From: Pilaira anomala | Lineage: Eukaryota; Mucoromycota; Mucoromycetes; Mucorales; Mucoraceae | Length of the DNA stretch: 64,000 nt | Direction of reading: 5' to 3' | NCBI GenBank assembly: GCA_025716855.1 | Contig: JAIXMQ010000023.1 | Span: 248,001 to 312,000, forward strand | Part shown: piece by piece, positions 22,650-37,720 of the stretch | Layout: every line of letters starts with the position of its first letter | How positions within the stretch are numbered: position 1 is the stretch's first letter | Made by a program: the position numbers and the translations under genes | Notes under the pieces: generated by a model | Seen by the model: the letters and a program-made list of their open reading frames with translations, nothing else | Databases searched by the model: none | What the model was told of the DNA's origin: nothing

Positions 22650-24609
22650 TTATATATTTATATATATATTTATATATTTCGTTTTTTTTTTTTTTAGAAA
22701 AAAAAATATATTTTAAAACTGTATAAAACAAGATGATGAGTCTTTTTTTTTTTCAATGGGGAAAAAGAAAAAAAAAAAAAAAAAAAAAGGAAAAAGAGAT
22801 GGCTGAGAATCAAACTAGTCGATGCTAATCTCCTAATTGAGGAGAACTGTTTAAAATAAAAATAAAAAAAGAAAAAAGGTATTCAATATGAAAAAGGGCT
22901 AGTTTAAATAAAACTCTATAATCAAAATTGACAAGTTGTTTAAAAAGAACAAGGGTAAAAAAAGAGGGCAAAAAAAAAAAAAAAAGAAGCTTTTTCGGTG
23001 TTTTAATGCTTTTTTCTCAAGTACTACTTTGTAAACATGAAAAAACACAATTCATTCGTGTACACTGTGAGTGGCGTTAAAAAAGTGTATTTTTAGATTT
23101 TATTTCTTATTTTGTAACTTTCAATAAACTAAATATTCGAGTAAATAAAATATCTCTGATTTTATCAAGTAACCAGGAACCAAAAAAATTCATTTTATTT
23201 CTACTGAGCCACTTTTTTTTCCTCCTCCTCAGCCCTATACTTATTACATATTGTTTCCCGACATCACTTATTAACTCGTGGTTTTTTTTTTTAAAAAAAA
23301 AAATGACAGTTCCCAATCAAAAGTTACTTTCCCGAGAAATACTTCTCGGGTGATACCTTAGCGTTGATCCAAGAAATGTGTTGTCGATAGTTGAATAACT
23401 CTCTCCTTTTGACAGAGAGGTCTAGTTATTGTTTATATTCAATCAGGTACATTATTTGAGTTTCATGCGTTAGCTATATTTTAATGAAAAAAAAAAAATC
23501 GCAGTAACAACACTAGATCTATCGTTTAGGCAGAGTTTTTTGCATTAGCCACGCATTTACTAGATAATACTTGCATTCGTACTTGTCATAAATAGAAGCG
23601 TTTTATTCATTTGATTATGTATCCATCTTTTTTTTTTTTACTTTACTTTATAAATCCTCTCTTTATTGCTTTTCTATTATTATCGTCTTTTTAATCTCTT
23701 GTTTTGATTACATTCAAACAAAAGCAATATTTATTTAGACGACGTCTTTGTACATATTTATAAAAAAAAACAGTCTAAAAGAATATCAAAAACAAGATGT
23801 ATACAAAGTATAGTCATTTGCAATACATAAGTATATCCATATACAAACTGTCTTACTAACCCATTTCTGCTAATGATATGTATATTAGAGATGCAACGAA
23901 AGTTTTTTCGTCATTTTTTGAGCATATAAGAATATTCACAACGCAAATTGTAGCTTCCTTTTCTGCTAAAGAAAAGGAAGACTGAAGACAAACCCCCCTA
24001 TCCATGTGTACTTCTACTACTACGAGAGCCTCTTGAGCTCTCATAATCTGGAGAATCGGTTTATGTGATAATAAAAGGTTCCTGAAAAGGATACAAAAGA
24101 AATAACAGAAACTGGGCTTAGGACCCCACCAATTCTATTGAAGAAAAACTTCGCTATGAAAATATCTCAGCAGTACAATATCAAAATGGAAGAGATCAAG
24201 CTACGTAATCTATTCGTAAGGTGCGAAAAAAAAAAAACTTGTATAATAACCGTTTATGTAATACGCTTTCTAACTTGACGGACTCTCTCATCACACAATG
24301 AGTTTCAAAGGCTCTCTATGCATTTGATCTCCTGATCAAAACCTGTGGCTTTTACTAGTGGTTGAGGAGAACATTCCTCTTACCTCCAGCTTTTAAAATT
24401 TAATTTATAGTTATTATCCTTGTTAAACACTTGAATAGAATTGCTTTTTTACCCATTGATGACCTGTCAAAAATAGCTCGAATGACGTCACATACGGTAA
24501 AAAGAACAAGAAAAGGACTTGTATATAAAAAAAAAAGCCGGTCCTTTATATATAAAAAAAAAACAATTCTTTTTTTTTTTTTGTATTTTTTACCTTTCCT
24601 TTAAAAATT
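22650..24609. other. 2-kb intergenic region with hairpins, no gene seen
   Basis: No convincing coding region. It holds T(n)A(n) self-complementary tracts (22681-22708, 23282-23303), a perfect hairpin CCCGAGAAATACTTCTCGGG at 23331-23350, and another with 10-bp arms at 23954-23963/23971-23980 (loop 7 nt). Divergent promoters of the SH3 protein gene and COQ2 must lie here. Confidence 0.5.
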
Positions 24610-25817
24610 ATGTCAAGACACTTTACAGTGGTCTCTTTACTGAGACAAACAACAAGACCTTGTCCAACCCGAGTCAATTCATTTTTGACCTTTCGCCCTG
24701 ACAGCCCTATCCGACACCTTTTAAAACCACATACTCGAGCTCTCCCTATCTTTTATAGACAGCAACAACACTGGAGTTCAACGACCCAAGAAGAAAAAAA
24801 GCCCATTGTGTATCATAATTGGCTTGATCATTTACCCACGAAAATCGCACCTTATGCAGCTCTCACTCGTATTGATAAACCAATTGGTACCTGGTTATTA
24901 TTTTGGCCATGCGGTAAAATAAAGAAAGAAAAAAAAAAATTGGTACCTGAAAAAAAAAAAAAAAAAAAAAATAACTCATTCTATCTTTTAAAAAAAAAAA
25001 AGCTTGGGGTATTTCAATGGCATCTTATGCAACAGGGGGATCTGTCATGGAAACAGCCACCATGATCGGATTATTCGGTACGGGCTCACTTATCATGCGA
25101 GGTGCAGGATGTACCATCAACGATTTATGGGACAGAGATATCGATAATAAAGTCGAACGTACCAAGATCCGACCGATTACCAGCGGCGCCATCCGTCCCA
25201 CACAAGCCATTGGGTTCTTGGGCCTTCAACTCACCGCAGGACTCGGTATCTTGACTCAACTCAACTTATACAGTATCTTATTAGGCGCCAGTTCACTTTC
25301 TTTAGTCGTGACTTACCCCCTCATGAAACGTGTGACCTATTGGCCACAACTGGTGTTGGGATTAGCTTTCAATTGGGGTGCTCTCTTGGGCTGGTCCGCC
25401 ATGACGGGTTCCTTAGATCTATCCGTTGCAGGTCCTCTTTATTTAGGTGGCGTCTGTTGGACCTTAGTGTATGATACCATTTATGCACATCAGGATAAAA
25501 TTGATGATGCCAAGGTCGGTGTCAAATCCACTGCCTTACGCTTTGGTCACAAGACTCCCGAATGGTTAGCTGGCTTCTCTTCTGCTTTTGTCGCCTTGAC
25601 CGCAATGGCTGGCTACATGAACGGGCAAGGATTGCCCTTTTATGCCATCAGTGTGTTAGGAACCGCGGCTCATTTAGCTTGGCAGTTGAAGACCGTGAAT
25701 TACAATGATTCTGTGAGTTGTTGGAATAAGTTCAAGAGTAATACTTGGACTGGTGGTATCTTATGGTCTGGGATTGTTGCTGATACTGCTTATGCATCAA
25801 TGCAAGTGGCTGCATAA
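24610..25817 (+). CDS. COQ2: 4-hydroxybenzoate polyprenyltransferase (ubiquinone biosynthesis)
   Basis: Mitochondrial inner-membrane UbiA-family enzyme that prenylates 4-hydroxybenzoate, the committed step of ubiquinone synthesis. Exons 24610-24913 and 25003-25817 give 372 residues. The N-terminal about 70 residues are basic and Ser/Thr-rich, a mitochondrial presequence. The two Asp-rich substrate/Mg motifs are present: [20 protein letters not shown] with following IRPITSG, and [20 protein letters not shown]. The start [18 protein letters not shown] is canonical and spans the intron. About eight hydrophobic segments are visible. The small intron is A/T homopolymer-rich. The gene converges with the lectin gene, 113 bp between stop codons. 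Confidence 0.95.
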
Positions 25818-25930
25818 AAAAAAAATTTATATATATATATATTTTTTTTTTTAATTTTTAATTTTTTTTTTTTAAAAAATAAATTGAATGATAATAGAAT
25901 AATTATGTGTTTTTTTTTTTATTATTATTA

Positions 25931-27830
25931 TTATTGAGGGTAGTTGGGATAACCGTATTGATCTTGAGGTCTGTTACCTGGTAATGGAGGTGGAGCGTTA
26001 TATCCATAAGCATGATCATCATGAGGTCTGTTACCTGGTAATGGAGGTGGAACAGAGTATCCGTAATTATCATGGCCTTGTGGAGGGTACACGTTTCCAC
26101 CCGGATTACTGGAAGATGGAGGGTAAACGTTTGAACCAGGATGACTAGGAGATGGAGGGTATCCGGTTGTGTTGCTAGGAGGTGGATAAGCAGATGGATA
26201 ACCTGATGGAGGAGAAGTAGACAATTGAGGTGGAGATCCAGGGTATCCATGGTTATGTTGAGATGGAGAACTAGGGTATCCAGCGGTTGTACTTGAAGGA
26301 TAACCCAAGTTGTTGTTGTTGTTATTATTATTCAAGTAATTGGAAGGAGATGGAGGAGCAGGTGGGTAACTTGATGAACTTGGGTAACCTGGTTGTTGTT
26401 GAGGATAACCGGATGGTGTAGGAGGGTAGTTGGATGTAGGTGTAGGTTGTTGATAATTAGAAGGAGAAGGTGGTTGAGTAGGGTATCCACCAGCACCACC
26501 TGGACCAGGAGGATAAGAAGGTGGTTGAGCATATCCTTGGCCTGGAGAAGGATAACCAGCACCACCAGCACTAGGAGGAGGAGGAGGAGGATAAGGGTTG
26601 TTTTGAGATGAAGGAATGGGTCCAGGTTGTGGAGGAGGAGGATAATTGGAGCTAGAAGAAGAATCAGTAGGTGGAGGACCGGGAGGAGGAGGATAGGCAG
26701 GTTGTGGACCTGGTTGAGCAGCAGGAGGAGCGGTAGTAGAACCACCATAGAAAGAACCATATTGTGCTAAGGCGGGATCAATACGAGAATTATCGACGGG
26801 ACCGTTGGTGGTGGGTGTACCGGTATTGGCACCCACACCAGCGATTTTATTGTTCTCGGGAATCGATTTGAGTTCAGGAGGGACACCTACTTCGGCTGCA
26901 TAGCCAAGTCTGGGTTGACCAAAGTTTTCTTTTTTATGTAAAGGTAATGAGGTGGTGGCTAAGTCCAATGCGCCTTCAAATAATTGGTATGGCTCGAATT
27001 GCCATAATTGGTTCAAGTTGTCAGTATCTTTACGCTTATATAATAATACTTGAGCTCCACCTTTTGGACTATCACCCTATACAGTTTCATGTGTGTGTGT
27101 AAGTTTTAAGTGTATGTATATTCCCTTTTTTTTTTTATTTCTTTACCCTGATATCAAGTACAAGACTAGGATATTCTTTTGAACAAATAAATCCTTGATC
27201 ATAAATCCACTAAAAAAAAAAAAAAAACGGGGTTCAATATATAGTTTTTTTAAACACGAGCTCTTTTTTTTTTAAAAAAAAAAAAAAAATACTTACTTCT
27301 TGTGATTGTTTACTAGGTTTACGTTTCTTTTGAACAATTGTTTTATCTTTTTTAAAAGCACCTACATAATGATGATGATGATGATGGATTAGACGAGAAA
27401 AGATACGTTTAAATTTCGCAATAATAGAATTACTTGAACTAATATCCATCACTAATAAAATAAAAAATAAATTTTTAATACACAATTACATCATTTGAAT
27501 TCAACTGGCTTATGTATTTTTCTTTACCGAGACCAGATTTTTTGTTTATTAAACGACCTCCTTCATGAGACCACAATCTACAATAGACAATAGGTTGTTA
27601 ATATCGAGAGTTTATAAAAATTTATTTCTCACACTTTACTGGTTATCACTATCTTGGAATTTTTGAGGCCAAACGATCAAGTTACTTCCTTCCTATTTTT
27701 CTTAATGTCAATAAACTACGTGGCTAAAAGAAATAAGAGTACTTTTACTTACAGACGTTTGTCCATCATAAACATCAAGAGCAAACCCGTGTTTACGAGA
27801 TAAAATATAAAATAATCCTTCAGGAAACAT
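25931..27830 (-). CDS. ricin-B-type beta-trefoil lectin protein with proline-rich tail
   Basis: Predicted cytosolic carbohydrate-binding protein; no signal peptide. Exons 27830-27753, 27692-27640, 27577-27528, 27451-27297, 27209-27147, 27076-25931 give 514 residues. The first about 150 residues are a beta-trefoil: MFPEGLFYILSRKHGFALDV, WPQKFQDSDNQLWSHEGGRL, INKKSGLVMDI, WIYDQGFICSKEYPSLVLDI, NLNQLWQFEPYQLFEG, with the recurring Q-x-W lectin signature. A His run and basic stretch sit in the middle of the trefoil. The remaining about 300 residues are Pro/Gly/Tyr/Ser-rich with repeated YPPPP, GYPSS and PPPLPGNRP units, predicted disordered. Such Pro-rich trefoil proteins recur in Mucoromycota; the ligand is unknown. 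The last exon has strong out-of-frame shadows from its repetitive codons. Confidence 0.8.
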
Positions 27831-28694
27831 TTTTTTTTTTTTTAAAAAAAGTGTAAACGTAAAAGAAAAAAGAAAAATGTTATTTCCTTTTTTCCTGAAC
27901 CCTAATTTAGATGTAATTTTGTACAATGTAAGGCGAGGCTTTTTTTTTTTTTTAAAACGCCTGGATTTTAAATACTTTTTACACGTTTTATAAAGTCATT
28001 TTGAACTAAAAGACGAAAATGATGAAATTTATGGTGTGGCGGGCGAGACGTGTAACCTTCTAAAGAAGGTAAGTATCAAGACCTCATTGAACTTTTTCCA
28101 ATGCTCTTTGGGTTTGTTAAACAAGTAGTATAGCAATAATAGTAGTTACTAGTATAAAGTGGAGTTCGTGGTGTAAGTGATGCTATCGATTCTAGATGCT
28201 CGATACTTCCAGTTATAACGATGCAATTGATTCTTCAAAAAAAAAAGCAACAGACCATGCCAAGAAAGTTGCTAATATAAAATTATTAAAAATGCGATAA
28301 ATCTAACTAAAAGCTTCTTTTCTTTTTCTGTATAAATTTTTCAAATCAAGGTACGGCGTTATAGTTATGCGTACCTTGTCAGTTTGAAATAAAATCATTA
28401 CTTAATAAAAAAGATCTGATAAGTTTTCAATATCTAAAAAAAACAATCTGATAACAACAGCTCTTTTTTTTTTTATCTATATCTTTTATATCTTTCAGCT
28501 AACTACTAAAAAATCAAAAGTTTAGAACTTGCACTGATTTTAATTAAATATATGTTCTTTTTATAAAGATTGCAATATCAGGTTTCGTCCAAACATCTTG
28601 GGACTTTCAGAAACTCTTAAAAAATAAACTTATAACAGATACATACAGGATGTCTTATCCATCCTTGGCTGTTTATTTTAAAAAAAAACAATTT
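27831..28694. other. intergenic, no gene seen
   Basis: Spacer between the lectin start and the VTC4 stop codon. It contains a T(n)A(n) tract directly 5' of the lectin ATG, other homopolymers, and no frame with recognisable content. Confidence 0.5.
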
Positions 28695-31121
<2,427 letters not shown>

Positions 31122-31246
31122 ATTATGTCTTTATATGCAGATATACGAGCAAGAAAAAAAAAAGAAAGAAAGAAAGAAAGAAACAAGAGAGAAAGTAGAA
31201 AATAGATAAAAAACAATTGAAATCTCCGAGTGATGTAATATTTTAT

Positions 31247-32020
31247 TTATTTAGGATTTGTAGGCGGGAAGATCCCTTTATCTTTAGGACCATCAATTCT
31301 TTGATATACTTCATTATTTGGACCCAAGTTTTGCTTTTGCATCCAAACATCGTTAGTTGATTTAGGTTCAGTATGAGTAAATCCTACGGACTTGATGCTT
31401 TGTCTTTTACGATCCTGAGAAGTGATTGTAAAGTTACCATAATACCCTTCGCGAATTTGAGATTGATCACCGCCAAAGTTTTCCAAAAAACCATAGAGGC
31501 CCTTCAAGTAATAAGGTTGCTGATTAGCAAAAAAGGAGGCAACGAGTTTCCACGTTTTACCGAGATCGGTACTATAGTATCCCGAGAAAGTAGATCCGTT
31601 TCTTTTCGTATCCACGTTCGATGTCACTTTGAAAAAAACAGTCTCTTGGGTTTTCCAATCATACTTGAGATATGCATGAGCTCCAGTACCTTCTCCTCCA
31701 AACCCTTCGGCAATTGCATTAGATGCTTTTTTCACAAGGTCCACTGTACTTCCCTTTCCATTGTCCCAGATAGAAAACAATATCCGACGCTCTGTACCCG
31801 AATTGTGTTGCATACCCATATAGCCAACTGAGAATCCGTTTGCTTCCCAGTATGTGTTGGTTGGATCAGAGCCAGTAGGTACTCGAATAGAAGATACCAT
31901 TTCTGTAATGTTACCAGTTCCAGAGGGTATATTCCACCAGTTATGAACAGAGACACAGGAGACTTGTTGAGTCACAAGTAGAGCTGAGATGGCGATAGTA
32001 ATGTAACGAGAAATAAACAT
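31247..32020 (-). CDS. secreted DUF3472-family protein
   Basis: Function unknown. One exon, 257 residues. A signal peptide ([20 protein letters not shown], cleavage near residue 22) precedes a domain with the DUF3472 pattern: [48 protein letters not shown] and [20 protein letters not shown]. There is a single N-glycosylation site at NFTIT and another at NGST. No anchor or GPI signal is visible, so it is likely released. The gene lies 125 bp upstream of VTC4 on the same strand, and the junction of the two was copied to 8410-9095. Similar proteins occur in bacteria and fungi, often near carbohydrate-active enzymes; a role in glycan binding is only a guess. Confidence 0.75.
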   Translation of the reverse strand: MFISRYITIAISALLVTQQVSCVSVHNWWNIPSGTGNITEMVSSIRVPTGSDPTNTYWEANGFSVGYMGMQHNSGTERRILFSIWDNGKGSTVDLVKKASNAIAEGFGGEGTGAHAYLKYDWKTQETVFFKVTSNVDTKRNGSTFSGYYSTDLGKTWKLVASFFANQQPYYLKGLYGFLENFGGDQSQIREGYYGNFTITSQDRKRQSIKSVGFTHTEPKSTNDVWMQKQNLGPNNEVYQRIDGPKDKGIFPPTNPK

Positions 32021-33457
32021 TGTGTTATTTTGATTTGTTTTGATTTGATTTTGCTTTATTCTCTTTGCTCTTTATATATGTCAAAAAAAAAATTTTTTTT
32101 GTGTGTGTAATTCCTATGCAGATCGCGTTTCTTGAATTTGCCCACGAGGAGATTATCCCTCAGGGATAAAAAAAAAAAAAGTATATTTATTGAATGGATT
32201 TTAACGCTTAAAAGCTAGCATATCTGCATATAAAAAAAAAGGAAATTTAGTATGTGATGCAAGTCATTAAAATAAATTAATGGCAGTTATATAAGTGTGA
32301 AAAAAAAAGAGGGGCAATACAAGTAATCAAATTGATCAAAATATAAAAGTGGAATAGAAGATACCAATTACAGGAGTGGAATGTTACTTTTTGTTAAACA
32401 GCTACTAAAACATTCTTAGAATCTATAATGTATATTCCTTTATAAATATTTTTGATGATATTATTTCTGTTAGTTTTTTTTTTTTTTTTTTTTTTTTTTG
32501 TCCCTGAAATCGTACGACAAGCTTTTTGTAAAAGGTAAAATAAAGTTCCACGTGTTGAAAAACCGATAAAAAAAGTTATATGAAAAAAAAATTAATCCAA
32601 CAATAAAGCCGCTAATTTATTTTCGTAAATTAGGGAAAATTACATCAATCGAGTGAACAATAACTACTATTTATCCATACAAGACCTTTACATAGAGGTC
32701 CTCTATGACGTTACTAAAACATATTTATTCATCGTGGTTTCACGTAAGGTTCTTATGATTAAAGTTAATTTGAAAATTACGTACAGTAAACAAGGTTAAG
32801 GATATAGCATTGGTAAAAAAAACTTACAGGAAAAAGGCACCATTACTGATTTTACTTTATTTTCTGATAATAATTTACTAACAAATCAGTCCTCAGTCTG
32901 GACCCAGTCATATCTTTTTCTTTTATCGCATGTACTACACAATGGATCGTGTGCTGCTATTTAGACACTCTATTATCAGATCAATGCATATCATAGAGTC
33001 CTTTGGATTTTCTCAAATTGGTCAATTCAAAATATATATCGTAAGAAACAGTCCTCATCTACTCATATTATGAAGCAAAAAGTATATTATCATTTGAGTG
33101 AATCAAATACTTATGATATTGTATACCTTAAATACCGAAAAAACATTGATTAAAACTATCAAAAAAAAACATTGAGAGCCTACCTCATCAGAGGGTGCCG
33201 CGAACCTATTTTAGCCATTAACATTTATTATTTGGGTTTACATACTATTCGAGTTAACATGTACTATTCAGCTTACTATTGATATACAGTTGTTGTTATA
33301 TAGAATAGATTGAAAATAACAAAAGAGAAGAGACTATTGAAATAGTTTTACAATATATTATTAGAGTAAAAAGAGTAAAAATTAACTATCATCCCCAAAT
33401 TACCCAACTTTTTTTTTAGAAAAAAAAAATCCAACCTTCTTAAAACTAACTTTGAAT
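32021..33457. other. intergenic, no gene seen
   Basis: AT-rich spacer upstream of the DUF3472 gene, up to the foldback element. A T run of about 23 lies near 32477-32499. I see no coding or RNA gene. Confidence 0.5.
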
Positions 33458-34500
33458 CATGGTAGTAAAGTCCCTACGTTATGTTACATGTTTACTGACC
33501 TTGATTATTATTATTTTTTTGATAAAGAAAAAGAAGATACAATAGCCAAGGTTTTCTCGTTTAGCTGAAAAAAAAAGGAGGCCATGATTTTTTTTTATAG
33601 TGGAAAATATTCTAGCCAATCAAATTGTCTAAAAGAGGGAAAAAGTATATTTCAGGCAAAAATCAGCCATTCTCAACTTTTGCACTTTTCTAAAAATCAG
33701 AAATGTGGATATATCTTTACCTTAAAAAGGTTTCAGAGCTTAGGTTTTTAATGATTACTAATGCAAAATTTTATGTTCTTTCGAATGGTGTAAAAATTAA
33801 AGTAAAATAGTAATAAGGATTAATAGATATTGTGGAAATACACAGTTTCTGTTGGGGCATGTATATTTTTTATATATAAGATAATAAATCTAAATGCATA
33901 GAAGTTTTATTTTTTGAAGTCTGCATCTTTGGAATATAACATTGTCTAACAAAATACGTCTGTATCCTGATTTGGTTTTTTTCCTGTTTTTTGGACCTAA
34001 AAATTGAGATTTGGGTCCAAATTTCTTTCTTTTCAAATTAAAGTCCTTTGTATCGACTATTCTATTATACAACATAATATACAGACGATGCAAAATTTAA
34101 AGGCGCATCTTTCTAATGATTTAGATTTACTATTTGATATATAAAAAATATACTTGCCCTAACAAAAACTTTATATCATTTTTTCATAACAGCCATTAAT
34201 ATTCGTAATTACTTTGCTTTTCTTTTTACATCATTGGAAAGAGCGTAAAATTCGACATAAAACAGTAAAATGCCAAGCTTTAAAGTATGTTGGATGCTAA
34301 GATATATATTCATTTCTGATTTTTGAAAAAATTCAAAGGTCGGGGATGGATGATTTTTGCCTAAAAATGTAGTTTTTTCTCTTTTTCCGATGATCTGATT
34401 GGCTCAAATTTTCTTCCGTTATAACTTTTTTTTTTATCGAAAAAAAAACTAATAAAGGTCTGTAAACACATAGTGTAGCGTAGGGGCTTTACCGTAATAC
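33458..34500. mobile_element. foldback element, copy B (apparently complete, about 1 kb)
   Basis: The whole interval is an imperfect inverted repeat: the left half (33458-about 33960) reads, as reverse complement, like the right half (about 34040-34500). Outer ends match: ATGGTAGTAAAGTCCCTACG on the left, and the reverse complement of GTAGGGGCTTTACCGTAAT on the right. Inside are paired blocks GCCAATCAAA/TTGGCTCAAA, TTCTTTCGAATGGTGTAAAA/CATCATTGGAAAGAGCGTAA and GGGGCATGTATATTTTTTAT/AAAATATACTTGCCCTAACA. The centre is near 34000 (GGACCTAAAAATTG..GGGTCC). No transposase frame; a non-autonomous DNA element is the likeliest class. Target-site duplication could not be fixed by eye. Confidence 0.8.
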
Positions 34501-35855
34501 AATATTTATTTCAAATAAGCTTGCTCGTTTTTTTTTTTTAAAAAAAAACTGTGTGATTTAAGGGGACAAAATAGGTGGATGATGGAGTTTATCGTAGTAG
34601 GAGACGTTTAACTTTTCCCTTTCAGAAAGCGTTAGTTAGTTACTTTGAAAGGTATTCAACATTTTTTTTATCAGCCCTTTTTCTTCATGAAAATATGCAG
34701 CGACGCATAGCTATCATGGCTCATGTTCCTGCCAAGACTTTGCTTTAGGGCTTTGTAATGCATATGTGTGGCTTCTGCTGTGAATGGTCTCCGTAGGCTT
34801 GCCAGATATCTTTATCCAGGACGCAACTAAAAAGAGTAAACTTGCCTGTTTGAAACAGACACGGTGATTATTTAGATGTTTTGCATTAATGTCATTCTTT
34901 TTCGATACTATTGTTAGTAACGTAAATCTCATATATTTTTTTTAAAAAAAAAAAAACTAATAATGAGAAGGGGAATACATTGTACCAAGAGAGCTCATGT
35001 TGTTGCTATGTATCATAATGACCAAGTTATGTATTCTTCTTTTATGTGAATTATCCTTTAAAGTAACTGAAGTTTGATATCGCCTATCTCCTCTTTTTAA
35101 CAGCTCCCTAGTATTTCGCTGTATAATTTAAGATAATTACCAGTTAAATAAACTCGCTTGTTCGCTTTCTCTTACATTTTACAGCTGTAAACATATGATT
35201 GTTTCTTGTTCTTCCAATTACTGTATTGCACTCAATTCGATTCTCTCTAGGTAGTGTTGTATAGCTATTACCTGATGAGTCTCAAAATAATAAAATATCG
35301 ACCTGTCTATATGATTTCCTTTAGCTTATCAATACTCTGTTTCTTCAGGGCTTAATTAAAAAAGAGACGTACCCGTCTGTTTACTCTTTTCAGTATATAT
35401 GATGCTTAGTTATTATGCTAAATTTGTGAAACCCGCCTCTACATTTAAGCTTAGCTTGTTGTTCCCGCTTCATTCTATCCAAAAATATGACGGACTATAT
35501 CTTAAAATAAAGACATTTATCTTTTTTTTTTAAAAAAAATAATTCGGTAAATCAAGACTGGAAACGCCTTAATTGTTATACATGTGACGAATTAGGAATG
35601 CACAGTACGTAATAGAATTTTCTGCTGCTAAGCATTAAAAACAAATGACTCTTATTTTTTGTTTTGTGAAGCCTGAAATTACTATATTAGAATTAGTGTC
35701 ACAGATTCTTGGGTTTCTTTTTTTTTAAAGAATTATTACGATTTGACTGGTAAAATTTCTTTTTTTTTTTTTCGATTATAAATTTTCTTTTTTTTTTTTA
35801 ATTCCCTTTTTCTTCTTTTTGTTACAAACAAAAATTATACCATATTAAAAAATAA
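34501..35855. other. intergenic, no gene seen
   Basis: Contains three T(n)A(n) self-complementary tracts (34528-34548, 34936-34956, 35522-35539). A 72-codon minus-strand frame at 34714-34932 ends WIKISGKPTETIHSRSHTYA; the text is coding-like but short and I cannot assign it. The segment just before 35856 is T-rich promoter of the wall-protein gene. Confidence 0.45.
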
Positions 35856-37720
35856 ATGAAGTTTGTTTTAAAAACATCAATTATATTAGTTTATTGTACA
35901 TTAGGTAAGCTGTCATCTTGCATTTATCTGACGGTTTCGTTTTTATTAACATCATAAATATAGCTGTACTTGCTAAAGGAGGTGGAGGTGGAAGAGGTGG
36001 AGGTGGTACCTCTTCTGGAGGTGGAACCTCTAGTGGAGGCGGAAGAGGTACTGGAACTGGAAGCACTGGTGGAAGCACTGGTGGAAGCACTGGTGGAAGC
36101 ACTGGTGGAAGCACTGGTGGAAGCACTGGTGGAAGCACTGGTAGAGGCACTGGTGGTGGTTTTACTGGTGGCTCAGCAGGTAATAATTTCATACAATTCT
36201 AAAGTTCTACCGATTCTTCAAAGAAGAAAAAGGTTCCACTAGTTTAGTGAGAGCTGGTAGTTCTAATAGATTAAAAAAAAAAGCTTGTATTCCGTATGAC
36301 TAACATGATTTTTCTTATAACTTATAGGCAGAACACCTAGTAGTGTTTCTTCCAAGGGAGGAACCGGTACATTCTCAAATGGTGCCCCACCAGCATATTC
36401 ACAAACTAGATGTAAATATTTCAACAACACAAACAAATATCCCGGATTCTAACCTTTTCTGTTTTTTTTTATCTAGCAAATTATAATAACTATGCCCCAG
36501 CATATGGTGGCAATTACTCACCTGCATCTAGACGTGGATACACCGGAGCCTACAACCCAGCTTTATTATACTTTGCAATCATGCCATCCTTCTTCTTTTT
36601 AGGATACTACGGTGCATATCATCGTTATAACCGAGATGACGGATACTATTACGCACCATTCATTACAGAACAAGGCAGTGGTACACGACATGTTATGATT
36701 AACGGTACAACCAATTCCGGTAAAGACGATAATTACAGATACACATTTGATATTAGCACAGAAAACCAGTTCCCTATTGCCGATCATGCATTCTATGCTT
36801 CTTCTGACGCAAACGCTAATCCCGCTGATTTCGCTTACCGTTTACAAACATCTCAAATCGTCGAATTTGAAGATACCAATCAAAACGGCTTTTATGATCC
36901 CAATGAACCTATCTTATCCGTTACCTCCCTTCAAAACTTGAATTGGGAGAACTTTATGGTTTCTAATATCACTGTACCCAATCGTACTGGCGAAGATTAT
37001 CTTCAAACTGGTACTGTTGCAAGTGTCGTCTATAACAACACTGCCCCTGGTGGCGGCAATGGTAATCCCAACTTCAATATCCGTATTACCTATAGAGCTA
37101 GTAACTTGCAATTGAACAATACTGCTCCAATTGTCATGCAACCCAATTCTTTACAATACGATTTCGCTGTCGAAAATTTCCCTAGAACTGTTGCAGGCTC
37201 AAATGCTAATGCCAAGCTCGCTTTTGCTCAAGTATTATCTACCTTCCCTCAAATCCCAACTGTCTTCGATGTCAATATGACTACACCTGTTGATGTTGCT
37301 AACCAAATTAAGACAAACTTGACTTATGGTATTTCGATTGGTGAATACACTCAAGGTCGTTTAGAATTCCAACCTACCGTCAATATTACCGATGTCGGTA
37401 CAGTCAATACTTGGACTAGCATGGATGCAAATAGTTTGGCTGGTATTCCTACTTATACTGAAGATGATTGGATTTGGGGTAGTCAAAACCCTGCTTCTGG
37501 TCGTGTTAACAAATTACTCTTTGTCACTGTTCCCGGTTATTCAAATGGCACTGGACTTATCAACACTTCTTATTCAGGTTTTGGATTTTTAGATACAGAT
37601 GTCATGAACGCTTTGGCCAACGGTGAAGATGTTGGTCAATCGGCTGGAACTAAATTAATTTCTACCAAATTATCCACTCTTTTGTTAGCCACTATCGTAG
37701 CTACTTATTTTGTAATCTAA
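35856..37720 (+). CDS. Gly-rich GPI-type cell-surface protein
   Basis: Not a characterised family I recognise. Exons 35856-35904, 35964-36179, 36328-36411, 36477-37720 give 530 residues. A signal peptide (KFVLKTSIILVYCTLAVLA) is followed by a Gly/Ser/Thr tract made of GSTG units (12-bp tandem repeat), a Tyr-rich segment (SNYNNYAPAYGGNYSP) and a hydrophobic patch (LLYFAIMPSFFFLGYYGAY) that is either a membrane anchor or a buried strand. A large domain follows with several N-glycosylation sites (INGTTNSG, SNITVPN, NLTYGIS, FNVNMTT-like) and an EF-hand-like loop EFEDTNQNGFYDPNEPIL. The C-terminus TKLSTLLLATIVATYFVI fits a GPI-attachment signal. Likely a cell-wall or plasma-membrane protein; role unknown. 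Confidence 0.75.
36059..36142 (+). repeat. 12-bp minisatellite coding GSTG, seven perfect units
   Basis: Seven tandem copies of GGAAGCACTGGT in frame in exon 2 of the wall-protein gene, followed by a degenerate unit AGAGGCACTGGT. The perfect identity of the units suggests recent expansion. Confidence 0.95.

Noticed and set aside
26332..26760. Leu/His-rich frames on both strands over the lectin gene tail
   Set aside because: Shadows of Pro/Gly/Tyr codon repeats; the Pro-rich frame is contiguous with the trefoil domain through an in-phase intron.
35881..36242. Pro-rich minus-strand and Val/Glu-rich plus-strand frames over the Gly-rich repeat
   Set aside because: Out-of-frame readings of the 12-bp repeat; the Gly-rich frame joins the signal peptide and the downstream exons in phase.
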